Source of the DNA: an uncultured bacterium
Lineage (GTDB): Bacteria; Bacillota; Clostridia; Lachnospirales; Lachnospiraceae
Reading direction: 5' to 3'
NCBI GenBank assembly: GCA_905215625.1
Contig: CAJMQQ010000010.1
Span: 1 to 59,759 of the forward strand
Length of the DNA: 59,759 nucleotides
Below the pieces are notes generated by a model. It worked only from the letters and a program-made list of their open reading frames with translations. It was not told the origin of the DNA and ran no database searches. Within the stretch, counting starts at the first letter, position 1, and each line of letters starts with the position of its first letter. A program made the position numbers and the translations under genes. This document shows positions 23,971-32,733 of the stretch, piece by piece.

Positions 23971-25512
23971 TTATTTTACTAACAAAGACTTTCCAGTCAT
24001 TTCTTTTGGCTGTTCTAAGCCCATCAGCTCAATTAAGGTCGGAGCAATGTCTGCAAGGCAGCCGCCCTCTCTTAACTTATATGCCGGATCTGCATTTACC
24101 AGAATAAACGGAACTGGATTGGTAGTATGGGCAGTCCATGGCTCGCCAGTGTTGTAATCTACTAACTGCTCTGCATTTCCGTGGTCTGCACAGATAAACA
24201 GAACGCCGTCCATTTCCTTTACTGCCTCTACTGCACGTCCTACGCAGGCATCTACTGTCTCAATGGCCTGGATTGCAGCATTTTCCACACCAGTGTGGCC
24301 AACCATATCCGGATTTGCAAAGTTAATGATAATCACATCATAGCTGCCGGACTTAATTGCGTCTACTAACTTATTGCATACCTCAGGAGCGCTCATCTCT
24401 GGCTTTAAGTCGTAAGTTGCAACTTCCTTAGGAGAATTTACCAGGATACGGTCTTCGCCTGGGTTTGGCTCTTCGATACCGCCGTTAAAGAAGAAGGTTA
24501 CGTGCGCGTACTTTTCAGTCTCAGCGATTCTGGCCTGGGTCATGTTGTTGGCTGCCAGGAACTCACCAAAGGTATTGGTAATGCTCTCTTTGTGGAATGC
24601 AACCAGTTTATTTGCAATGGTTTCATCATAATCTGTAAAGCAGACATATACTAAATCCAGCTTCTTTTCTCTCTCAAATCCAGTAAAGTCGTCATCGCAG
24701 AATGCACGGGTAATCTCTCTTGCTCTGTCTGGGCGGAAGTTGTAGAAAATCACGGAATCATGATCCTTGATCGTTGCCACTGGAGCGCCGTTTTCCATTA
24801 CAATGGTAGGCATTACGAACTCGTCATATTTTTCCTGATCGTAAGAAGCCTGGATGCCTGCAGTTGCAGAATCAGTCGGAACACCTTCTCCCTTAGTAAG
24901 CGCGTCATATGCTTTCTGCACACGATCCCAGTTCTTATCACGATCCATTGCATAGTAACGTCCTGCTACAGATGCTACTTTACCTACGCCAATTTCCGCC
25001 ATTTTTTCCTCTAGCTGGGCAACAAAGTCCTTGCCGGATGCCGGAGGGGTATCACGTCCGTCTAAGAAGCAGTGAACGTAAACCTTCTCAAGGCCTTCTC
25101 TTTTAGCCAGCTCTAACAGGCCGTAAATATGGGTAATGTGGCTGTGTACACCGCCGTCGGATACCAGGCCAAACAGATGAAGAGCAGAATCATGCTTTTT
25201 GCAGTTTGCTACTGCCTCTTTAAATGCCGGAATTTCAAAGAAATCGCCGTCCTGGATGGACTTGGTGATACGGGTCAGTTCCTGATATACAATACGGCCT
25301 GCGCCCATATTTAAATGACCTACCTCGGAGTTGCCCATCTGGCCGTCCGGAAGTCCTACTGCCATGCCGCTGGCATTGCCTTTTACAAATGGATACTGCT
25401 TCATCAGCTGGTCCATCACTGGAGTTTTTGCCTCGCAGACTGCGTTGTGGCTGCAGTTATCATTTAAGCCATAGCCGTCAAGAATCATTAATACGGTTGG
25501 TTTTTTGCTCAT
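23971..25512 (-). CDS. gpmI: 2,3-bisphosphoglycerate-independent phosphoglycerate mutase
   Basis: Interconverts 3- and 2-phosphoglycerate in glycolysis with two Mn ions. The 513 residues include LDGYGLN near the N terminus and the catalytic Ser in GNSEVGHLNMGAGR. DGRDTPPASG and the metal motif CADHGNAE follow. ATG 25512 is ten bases after AAGGAG. It is a single gene with its own promoter. Confidence 0.97.
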   Translation of the reverse strand: MSKKPTVLMILDGYGLNDNCSHNAVCEAKTPVMDQLMKQYPFVKGNASGMAVGLPDGQMGNSEVGHLNMGAGRIVYQELTRITKSIQDGDFFEIPAFKEAVANCKKHDSALHLFGLVSDGGVHSHITHIYGLLELAKREGLEKVYVHCFLDGRDTPPASGKDFVAQLEEKMAEIGVGKVASVAGRYYAMDRDKNWDRVQKAYDALTKGEGVPTDSATAGIQASYDQEKYDEFVMPTIVMENGAPVATIKDHDSVIFYNFRPDRAREITRAFCDDDFTGFEREKKLDLVYVCFTDYDETIANKLVAFHKESITNTFGEFLAANNMTQARIAETEKYAHVTFFFNGGIEEPNPGEDRILVNSPKEVATYDLKPEMSAPEVCNKLVDAIKSGSYDVIIINFANPDMVGHTGVENAAIQAIETVDACVGRAVEAVKEMDGVLFICADHGNAEQLVDYNTGEPWTAHTTNPVPFILVNADPAYKLREGGCLADIAPTLIELMGLEQPKEMTGKSLLVK

Positions 25513-25554
25513 TCTCAATAATCTCCTTTCAGAATATAAGGCTCTTTGGAGATT

Positions 25555-25583
25555 ATTTTACTCCAATGTGAAAAATATGGCAA
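25555..25583 (-). promoter_or_regulatory. Promoter of gpmI
   Basis: On the minus strand TTGCCA (25578-25583) and TAAAAT (25555-25560) are spaced by 17 bases. TTGGAG/CTCCAA, a small inverted repeat, overlaps the -10. Confidence 0.7.
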
Positions 25584-25626
25584 GCGGTTTTTCGAGGAGA
25601 TACCAATTATATGAAAAATTCTTCTG

Positions 25627-27027
25627 CTACTGTAGCAAATCCATAACATCTGCTTGAGCTTTTTCACAGGCTTCTTTTGCTGTCATCTCCCCAGCCTGAG
25701 CCCGAGAAGCGTAACTTCCCATAATATCTAACATCTGATTAATCTGCTCATGAGGCGGAGTCCACTGTAATCCTCTTTCAACCAAACCATTTGCCTTCTC
25801 CAACGCTTCCAATTGTGCCGGATAAGATGGATTTTCTTTTATAAGCTCCTCATTTTCATAGACAGAATATCTTGTAGCAGCGCCTCCATTTTTTATATAC
25901 TCCAAGCTATTTTCCCGGCTGGTCATATACATAATGAATGCCCACGCTGCCTCTGGATTTTTCGCTCCATTAGGAATTGAAATGTTCCAATCTGCTAAAG
26001 CCGCTGATTCTCCAGCAGGACCATCTGGCGGAGCCGCAAATGCAACCTTATCATAAACTTTCGATTGTTCCGGATCTGTAATTGCCGGAGCAATAGCGGT
26101 TGCATCCAGCCACATTGCAGTCTTTCCAGACATAAAGGCTCCTAAAGCTTCTTCATGAGTATATGTAGATACATCTGGCGGTGCGCATGCCAACATATCT
26201 AAATACCACTGTAAAGATTCCACTACACCTTCATCATCAATTCTAGGTTCTAATGTTTTTTGATCCATCATACCATCGCAAAATGCATACATTGTAGTCA
26301 GCCATCCAGAAGCAAAGTGTACTCCTCTCTGGGCTCTTAAAGCAACTCCATAAAGTCCTTCTTCTTTTCCATTAAAGAACCTTGCCAGCTCTAAAAATTC
26401 ATCCATTGTTTTTGGTGGTTCTTTTCCATATTTTTCGAAAAGGTCGGTACGATATGCTAAAAATCTGGTTTCTCCTGCAATTGGTATTCCTATTATTTTC
26501 TCCTGATATCTTCCCAAATCGCAATATGCAGGAATCTGATCTTCCCTTCCATACCACTCTGGCGTCTTTTGTGGATCGTTAAGAAATGTATCTAATGGTT
26601 GTACTACATTTTTAGCTCCGTATTCAGCATTCCAAAAACTATCTACCATAAAAACATCATAAGAATGTGCGCCTTGAAAATCTAACAGCTGTTTGTTCTT
26701 CAAATATGTCTGCTCCACTACATCCCATTCTACCTGAATTCCTGTTAAATCAGTAAACTCTTCTGTCATTGCCTGAAATGCTTCTGTAGAAGGATGCGCC
26801 GCCATAGAAACTACTATTTTTGTCCCATCATACTGTTCTTTTATCCATTTTCCCCACTTTTCCATTGTCGAAACATCTGTGCCTTCTGTACCAGTGTCCA
26901 TCTGTTTTTCTGTTTGAGGTACACTGCTTTCAGGTACATCTTGTTTATCTCCCCCACAACCTGTCATCAAACTTGCTACCATCAAAACTGTCATTTCCAA
27001 AGCCGTCCAACGTTTCCACTTCTTCAT
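25627..27027 (-). CDS. Carbohydrate ABC transporter substrate-binding lipoprotein
   Basis: A 466-residue family 1 (MalE-like) solute-binding protein. The N-terminal signal ends in the lipobox LMTGC with Cys24 as lipidation site. TTYLKNKQLLDFQGAHSYDV-type and PNGAKNPEAAWAFIMYMTS segments are typical of oligosaccharide-binding members. It is the last gene of a six-gene operon (regulator, two enzymes, two permeases, binding protein). No ATPase gene is present, so a shared MsmK/UgpC-type ATPase is expected elsewhere. Third codon positions are richer in A+T than in the flanking core genes. Confidence 0.92.
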   Translation of the reverse strand: MKKWKRWTALEMTVLMVASLMTGCGGDKQDVPESSVPQTEKQMDTGTEGTDVSTMEKWGKWIKEQYDGTKIVVSMAAHPSTEAFQAMTEEFTDLTGIQVEWDVVEQTYLKNKQLLDFQGAHSYDVFMVDSFWNAEYGAKNVVQPLDTFLNDPQKTPEWYGREDQIPAYCDLGRYQEKIIGIPIAGETRFLAYRTDLFEKYGKEPPKTMDEFLELARFFNGKEEGLYGVALRAQRGVHFASGWLTTMYAFCDGMMDQKTLEPRIDDEGVVESLQWYLDMLACAPPDVSTYTHEEALGAFMSGKTAMWLDATAIAPAITDPEQSKVYDKVAFAAPPDGPAGESAALADWNISIPNGAKNPEAAWAFIMYMTSRENSLEYIKNGGAATRYSVYENEELIKENPSYPAQLEALEKANGLVERGLQWTPPHEQINQMLDIMGSYASRAQAGEMTAKEACEKAQADVMDLLQ

Positions 27028-27056
27028 AAAATTCCCTCCTTATAATAGTTTTATTT

Positions 27057-27884
27057 CTACCCCTTCACTGCTCCAAATGTAAGTCCCCTTATCATATATT
27101 TTTGTACTGTAATTCCAAATATAATTGCTGGAAGACTTGCCAATACCCCTGTTGCTGCCATTTCTCCCCATTTAGTTCCCGATACAGACAAAAATAGCAT
27201 AACAGAAGTCGGAACCGTTTTGGCGTTAATACTAGTTAAAAAATTTGCAAAAACAAATTCATTCCATGAGTTAATTAAACAAAATATTGCAGTTGCTGTA
27301 AGTCCCGGCAATGACAATGGAAGAATCAATTCTTTTAATACTTGAAATCGACTGCAACCGTCAATCAACCCAGCTTCTTCAATTTCTATTGGAATATCTT
27401 CAAAGAATCCTCTCATCATCAAAATTGTAAATGGAATATTAAATAGCATATAGCAAATGACTAAAATGAGCTTTGTGTCTAACAGTCCTGCTGCCATTGC
27501 CATTAAAAAATATGGGATCACTATTGCCATTGATGGAAGCATTCTCTGACTAAGAACTAGAAAAGCGGTCTTCTCTCTTTTTTTCCAATTAAATCTTGCA
27601 AACCCATATGCCGCAAAAGATCCGATTATCAGTGAAATTACTGTAGAACATACGGCGATAATAATACTGTTTTTAAAATAGGCTAAAATATGAGCTTGAT
27701 ATATGATACTGGCATAATTCTCCAACGTAGGCTTAAAAATAAATTTTCCTGGTTCAAAAATATCTACTTTAGGTTTTAAACTAATTAGTATCATCCATAA
27801 ATAAGGGCCTGCAAAAAACACACTGGCTATTATTAAAACCAATCCCTTTCCAATCTTAGCTGCCATTACTTTTCGTTTTTTCAT
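27057..27884 (-). CDS. Sugar ABC transporter permease, MalG type
   Basis: A 275-residue inner-membrane protein with six segments. The EAA loop (EIEEAGLIDGCSRFQVLKEL) that docks the ATPase is clear. It is the second permease of the cluster and is encoded three bases after the first. It ends TFGAVKG, typical of the MalG/MsmG family. Confidence 0.94.
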   Translation of the reverse strand: MKKRKVMAAKIGKGLVLIIASVFFAGPYLWMILISLKPKVDIFEPGKFIFKPTLENYASIIYQAHILAYFKNSIIIAVCSTVISLIIGSFAAYGFARFNWKKREKTAFLVLSQRMLPSMAIVIPYFLMAMAAGLLDTKLILVICYMLFNIPFTILMMRGFFEDIPIEIEEAGLIDGCSRFQVLKELILPLSLPGLTATAIFCLINSWNEFVFANFLTSINAKTVPTSVMLFLSVSGTKWGEMAATGVLASLPAIIFGITVQKYMIRGLTFGAVKG

Positions 27885-27887
27885 TCC

Positions 27888-28772
27888 TTACACCTCTTTT
27901 CTCTGAAAATGAATTAGTATTTTACTAATAATAGTAGAAAGAAGCATAAGAATAACCGCATTTGCTGCTGCTCGTCCTATTAATCCATTCTGCGCATTTG
28001 CCAACCGATATATATGCAGACTTAAAAATTCAGTTGAGTTTCCAGGTCCTCCCTGAGTCAAAACAAACGGCATATCATAAATTTTCAGCGAATCAATAGT
28101 ACGGAATATCAACGTCAAAAAAATCAGTGATCTTAAAGCCGGAAGTGTAATATGGTAAAACAGTTGAAATGCCCCTGCCCCATCTATTTTAGCTGCTTCG
28201 TATTGTTCTGAGGGTAAAGAACACATTCCTGCATAACTAATTAATGCAACAAATGGTGTCCACTGCCATATATCTGATAGAACTACTGAGTTAAATGCCA
28301 TATCTGCATCTAACCAAGCAACTTTTGGGATGCCAAATATCCCCAAAATATAGTTAATAATACCATATTCCGAATTCAACATTAGCTTCCAAATATTTCC
28401 TGCAATACTTGGTGTCATTACAATTGGTATTATCAAAATTGCAAATACTACTGGTTTTAAACGGAAATCAGACTCACATAAAATCTTTCCAATAAAAAAG
28501 CCAAGTATCATTTCTATAGTTGCTGTTAAAATCATAAACCATAAGCTGATGGCTATCGCATTCCAAAAATCAGGATCTCCTCCTGTCAAAAGCCGTACAT
28601 AATTGTCTAACCCAACAAATTTGACTCTGTCTAATCCCCATCCTAGCTGATAATTCGTTAAACTAATTAAATAAAGGAAAAACGATGGAAATACAGTCAG
28701 CAATGTCATGATTCCCATAGCAGGAGCAATGTATAAAAAGTATGGCCGTTTTTTCAAATATTGTCTTATCAT
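27888..28772 (-). CDS. Sugar ABC transporter permease, MalF type
   Basis: A 294-residue inner-membrane protein with six segments. The EAA loop is SEQYEAAKIDGAGAFQLFYH, and the C-terminal half has LTQGGPGNSTEFLSLHIY, diagnostic of MalF/MsmF permeases. It forms the channel with the MalG-type neighbour. Confidence 0.94.
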   Translation of the reverse strand: MIRQYLKKRPYFLYIAPAMGIMTLLTVFPSFFLYLISLTNYQLGWGLDRVKFVGLDNYVRLLTGGDPDFWNAIAISLWFMILTATIEMILGFFIGKILCESDFRLKPVVFAILIIPIVMTPSIAGNIWKLMLNSEYGIINYILGIFGIPKVAWLDADMAFNSVVLSDIWQWTPFVALISYAGMCSLPSEQYEAAKIDGAGAFQLFYHITLPALRSLIFLTLIFRTIDSLKIYDMPFVLTQGGPGNSTEFLSLHIYRLANAQNGLIGRAAANAVILMLLSTIISKILIHFQRKEV

Positions 28773-28787
28773 ACCCTCTCCCCTCTC

Positions 28788-29780
28788 TTATATTGTTCCT
28801 GCAGATTCTTCTATACAAAGGGCTCTTTTCTGTTCCTGTGATTTCATAGCTGCCCATAATATTTCCATCGTTCCTTTCACAGAAGAGAGTGAGGAACGCC
28901 TAGGAACTATTGTTTTTTGAATACAGCCTACAAAGTACAATAATTCTTCTAAATATCCATCGGTTTCTTCTAAACCGTAAATCTGTATATCATCATCTCG
29001 AATAATCTCCAAACTATTCCCTCCGGAATATCTAATCATTCCAGTATCTCCTACAATCTCTATCGTCGCCTCTAACTCCCCTTTATTAAAAGACTTTGGC
29101 ATTCCCCAAGAAGCATTGACAATCGCACAAAAATCTTCATAGGAAAGTACTAATATACTATGTAAGGTTGTATCCTGCTTTTTTACTATATCACAGACCA
29201 AACGTTTCGGTTTTCCAAAAAGCCAATATAAATAATCTACGTCATGGATACTTAAGTCCATCAATATTCCGCCGCTCTTGCTATTATCCATAAGCCAATT
29301 TCCCGCAGACCAATCTGGCATTTTCTGTCTCCTGCAGCATGTAATAAACCTTGGCTTTCCAATTTCTCCAGATTCCAAAATCTCCTTGATTTTTACATAT
29401 CCATTCCAAAATCTTAAAACCTGACCGACCATTACAGAAGCGTGTGATGCTTCTACGGATTTACAAATTTGACTGTACTCTTCTTCCTTAAGGCAAATTG
29501 GTTTCTCACAAAATATCCATTTAAAATAGTTTGATGCCTTTTGAATTGCTTCTTTATGCAACCATGTAGGAAGGCAAATGTCAATTCCATTCGCATTATA
29601 AGGTTCTATTTTTTCAATGCTATCGATATAAGGACATTGAAATTCTTCTGAAAATGATTTGGCCTTCGTCTCATTCTTTTCAATAACACAGGCAATCTCT
29701 ACTCCTTCTATTCCTTGGTAAATTGTTCCATGGAGTTGCCCCATTTTTCCAGCTCCCCAAATCGCTATTCTTACAAGCAT
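28788..29780 (-). CDS. Gfo/Idh/MocA-family NAD(P)-dependent oxidoreductase
   Basis: A 330-residue protein. The Rossmann motif is GAGKMGQLHG (residues 9-18) and the family Lys is in FCEKPICL, followed by DLSIHDVDYLYWL. These enzymes oxidise sugars, inositols or sugar-derived alcohols. The adjacent TIM-barrel isomerase and ABC permeases point to catabolism of a sugar or polyol imported by this operon, but the substrate cannot be named. GGAGGGG precedes the ATG. Confidence 0.92.
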   Translation of the reverse strand: MLVRIAIWGAGKMGQLHGTIYQGIEGVEIACVIEKNETKAKSFSEEFQCPYIDSIEKIEPYNANGIDICLPTWLHKEAIQKASNYFKWIFCEKPICLKEEEYSQICKSVEASHASVMVGQVLRFWNGYVKIKEILESGEIGKPRFITCCRRQKMPDWSAGNWLMDNSKSGGILMDLSIHDVDYLYWLFGKPKRLVCDIVKKQDTTLHSILVLSYEDFCAIVNASWGMPKSFNKGELEATIEIVGDTGMIRYSGGNSLEIIRDDDIQIYGLEETDGYLEELLYFVGCIQKTIVPRRSSLSSVKGTMEILWAAMKSQEQKRALCIEESAGTI

Positions 29781-29796
29781 ATAACCCCTCCAAACC

Positions 29797-30645
29797 TTAC
29801 TGACAATCTTTTTTCGATTGTTTCTTTATAAGTTCTTCTAAATATGCTTTTCCCTCCAGTATCTCTTCTTGTTGTTTTTTATTCCATTCTTCAATTTCAT
29901 ACTCAATAGAAATAGGTCCTTTATAATCCATGTCAAATAATTTACCTACCAATGCTTTAAAATCGACTTTTCCCTTACCAATTGGATATTCTAATCCAAG
30001 TTGGCTTCCCGTTATAGGATAACTTCCATCTTTTGCATGAATGCTTCTTACTTTACTTCCCAACATATCCAATGCATCAGAAGGGTTTGCATTTCCATAC
30101 ATCATTAAATTAGCCGGATCAAAATTCACAAAAAGATTATCCGCACCTACATCTTCTATTAAGCGATTTAATACAACCGGAGGTTCCTGTCCTGTTTCCA
30201 TAAGAAAATTCTGTCCATACATATGTAACTCTTTAGTAATATAACGCAGTGTACTGACTAATCCAGTATATAAAGTATCTCTACAGTTAAGTGGTACAAA
30301 TCCAACATGGGTGATAATATCTTTTACCCCCAATTCCCTTGCAAATGCAGCACCTTCTAGCAGATTTTTTGTTCTTGACGCTCTATATTCTACTGGTATC
30401 AACCCCAAAATAGACGGTCCTTCCCTAAAATCCCAGCAAATCGGTCCATGCCAGCCACACCATACTCCAGTCACTTCCATAGAGTATTTTTCCATTAACA
30501 AACGAATTCTACGAGCCTCTGTTTTTGCCAGTAACTCCATATCCCAGATTTGAAGTTGGCAGTTTGTAAATCCTGAGGCTTTTGCCCACTCTACTGTTTC
30601 TTCTAATTTTTCATTTGCAACAATCGCAATCCCTAATGGTTTCAT
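29797..30645 (-). CDS. Sugar phosphate isomerase/epimerase (xylose isomerase-like TIM barrel)
   Basis: A 282-residue AP-endonuclease-2-type TIM barrel. Metal-ligand segments HVGFVPL, LMETGQE, NFDPANLM, IHAKDG and ISIEYEIEEW are in the expected order. Together with the Gfo/Idh/MocA protein it is the usual enzyme pair for inositol-like or keto-sugar catabolism. The reaction is not predictable beyond isomerase or epimerase. Confidence 0.9.
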   Translation of the reverse strand: MKPLGIAIVANEKLEETVEWAKASGFTNCQLQIWDMELLAKTEARRIRLLMEKYSMEVTGVWCGWHGPICWDFREGPSILGLIPVEYRASRTKNLLEGAAFARELGVKDIITHVGFVPLNCRDTLYTGLVSTLRYITKELHMYGQNFLMETGQEPPVVLNRLIEDVGADNLFVNFDPANLMMYGNANPSDALDMLGSKVRSIHAKDGSYPITGSQLGLEYPIGKGKVDFKALVGKLFDMDYKGPISIEYEIEEWNKKQQEEILEGKAYLEELIKKQSKKDCQ

Positions 30646-30679
30646 TTAATATTATCCCTCCCCTTACTTTTTATATTTT

Positions 30680-31879
30680 TTATCCACAAAAATACTGTTC
30701 TGGATCCGTATCATTGAATCGGAAATAATTGTCAATATAATATTTTGCTGCCCCTTGGAGCACTGAACCTTCTTTTAATTCTGTATATGCCACTTTTATA
30801 TCAGACATAAACTGACGGAATCCCATTTTTTTCATATACCTTTTAAGCGCCTCTAGGAAGGAATCTCCTAGTTTTCTTCCAATTCCCCCTATCACAATTT
30901 CTTCTGGGTGAAACAAAGCTACCGCATTGCAGAGTGCATAAGAAAAATCTTCTGCCATTGATTCCATTAATTTTGCCGCATTACAATTACCTTCTTCAAC
31001 CAAATACGCCAAATCTTTAAACAATATTTTTTCTCCTCGTTCTTTCTTATAGGTAATTCCAAATTGTTCAAATTGTCTTGGAAGTGCTAATTCTCCAATC
31101 TGATTTTCTAGACATCCTCTATTGCCACATGAACATGGTAATCCTTTCCGATCTACAGAAAAATGTCCAAACTGGCTTGCCATACCACTAGCTCCTCCTA
31201 ATAAATTTCCATTATGGATAATAGCTGCACCTACTCCATCATTAATATTAATATAAATACAGCTATCTCCTTCAAGCTGTCCAAAGACATTTTCTGCATA
31301 TGCATAACAAGCAGTATCATTTAGAACTGCAAGTGGATAACCCACAAAAATATTGCGTAATTGACTAATCTTATATCGTTCTTCTCCTTCTTCCTGCAGA
31401 ACTACAGATATGATTTCATCCGCTTTTTCATCAATCATTCCAGGAATAATCAAGCATATCCCCATAACATTTATGTTTTTACAACTATTTTCCATGAAAT
31501 CCTGAAAACTCTCTCTTAATTTCTTCAGTTTTTCTTCCTGTTTCAAATAATAGTCTTGGGTCAATTCAACTTCTATTCCAGCATCGACCAACGAAATAGC
31601 CAAAACTTCTTTTCTCCAATCTAATACAACTATTTTATTTTTCTCGCTGTTCACAACAAGACTATTAGGTTTTCTTCCTTGACGCCCACTTTCAGAAACA
31701 CCTTCATCCAAAACAAAGCCTTCCTGCATCAGCTCATCTACCAAAGCCGAAACTGTCGTTTTGCTTACCTTCATGGCATCTGCAATTTGTGCCCTGCTGA
31801 TTCCTGGTATATCTTCAATCATATGATAAACTTGTTTTTTATTTTTATCTTTAATCAATGCCTGATTATACTTTTTCAT
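30680..31879 (-). CDS. ROK-family transcriptional regulator
   Basis: A 399-residue protein. Residues 10-65 form a MarR-like winged helix (ISRAQIADAMKVSKTTVSAL), followed by the ROK sugar-binding fold. The ROK zinc motif is CSCGNRGCLE, with the preceding His in QFGHF. The glycine-rich loop NDGVGAAI lacks the kinase-type sequence, as in XylR/NagC repressors. It is first in the operon, so it probably controls its own transcription and that of the sugar genes in response to the imported sugar. Confidence 0.94.
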   Translation of the reverse strand: MKKYNQALIKDKNKKQVYHMIEDIPGISRAQIADAMKVSKTTVSALVDELMQEGFVLDEGVSESGRQGRKPNSLVVNSEKNKIVVLDWRKEVLAISLVDAGIEVELTQDYYLKQEEKLKKLRESFQDFMENSCKNINVMGICLIIPGMIDEKADEIISVVLQEEGEERYKISQLRNIFVGYPLAVLNDTACYAYAENVFGQLEGDSCIYININDGVGAAIIHNGNLLGGASGMASQFGHFSVDRKGLPCSCGNRGCLENQIGELALPRQFEQFGITYKKERGEKILFKDLAYLVEEGNCNAAKLMESMAEDFSYALCNAVALFHPEEIVIGGIGRKLGDSFLEALKRYMKKMGFRQFMSDIKVAYTELKEGSVLQGAAKYYIDNYFRFNDTDPEQYFCG

Positions 31880-31938
31880 AACATAAATTCCTCGCTGTAT
31901 TATTTAATTAGTTCAGTGACCTTATTAATTATAGACAC

Positions 31939-31967
31939 AGTATATCACATTTTGTTTTCAGATGCAA
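31939..31967 (-). promoter_or_regulatory. Promoter of the ROK sugar operon
   Basis: On the minus strand TTGCAT (31962-31967) and TATACT (31939-31944) are spaced by 17 bases. Downstream of the start site, between about 31903 and 31932, is an A+T-rich imperfect inverted repeat (TTAATTAG ... TTAATTA) that could be the ROK operator; this part is tentative. Confidence 0.7.
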
Positions 31968-31993
31968 GAATTTCCTATATTTTTTATTCTACT

Positions 31994-32663
31994 AATTTAT
32001 TGGACTGGAAGAATTCTCCCTATCGCAAGCCTCTGATCCTCAAAGGTGTACGTCAGGTAGAATACAAACCGTTCTTTGAGACAACCAAGGACGTAAATCG
32101 TATCTTACAAAATCTTATGCTGAGCATCGCTCTGGCAAAGCCTTCCTCTTTCCCTGTCGGCAAAGTCAACTTCCTGCAGATTGCATGACCTTCTCGGAAT
32201 TTCTAATTGCCAACGGTGATGGAAATCTTGCTGCTTATCTGGAACGCATAGACACGATTGAGCCAATCCCCGACGCATTTTTCAATCCTCTGTATGAAAA
32301 ATTAAAAATGTACTATATCACTGGAGGTATGCCAGAATCTGTGCTGATGTGGACGGAAGCCCGAGATATTTCTTCTATTCAGGAAGCCTTATCCGGTATT
32401 ATCGATGCCTATGAACGGGACTTTGCAAAACATCCCGATGTCAGAGAGTTTCCAAAATATCTATGATCTGGAAATCCATTCCCTCCCAGTTGGCTCGGGA
32501 AAATAAAAAATTCAAGGAGCTGTTTTCTGACAAAGTTAAACTCCGCATCAGGTTCTCTCTGGATAATCTGAAACTAGATGATGATGTGCTGAATATTCCT
32601 CTGTTTATGGCAGATCAGACGGATCGATTGATTGGATTAGCATTGGATTCTCAAAAAAATTAG
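31994..32663 (+). pseudogene. Remnant of an AAA ATPase / DUF4143 gene
   Basis: Pieces of one protein family lie in order on the + strand but in different frames. LLDWKNSPYRKPLILKGVRQV is the start, but the P-loop that should follow is gone and the frame jumps to EYKPFFETTKDVNRIL. After another jump comes AKPSSFPVGKVNFLQI, then a frameshift to MTFSEFLIANGDG through EFPK. A further one-base shift at about 32455 leads to MIWKSIPSQLARENKKF. The middle DUF4143 part is missing, and the C-terminal VRFSLDNLKLD-like end is joined directly. At least three internal deletions and two frameshifts are visible, so no functional ATPase can be made. Family assignment is from memory of the typical sequence. 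Confidence 0.85.
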
Positions 32664-32698
32664 CTTCACATCGCTTTTAGGTATTATAAGATTCAATA

Positions 32699-32727
32699 TA
32701 ATAGAGGGATGCAAAACCGCATCCCTC
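32699..32727 (-). terminator. Terminator after the M20 peptidase gene
   Basis: A 9-bp perfect stem GAGGGATGC/GCATCCCTC (32704-32712 and 32719-32727) is followed on the minus strand by a T-rich TATTATATT. It ends the PTS - GH1 - M20 operon. Confidence 0.85.
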
Positions 32728-32733
32728 TCATCC

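Noticed and set aside
31679..32188. A + strand frame starting inside the ROK gene and running into the pseudogene
   Set aside because: The first part is antisense to the ROK HTH coding region and the rest is a piece of the decayed ATPase; there is no start signal.
32185..32663. Two short frames taken as separate small genes
   Set aside because: Both match consecutive parts of one AAA/DUF4143 protein interrupted by one-base shifts, so they are fragments of a pseudogene.
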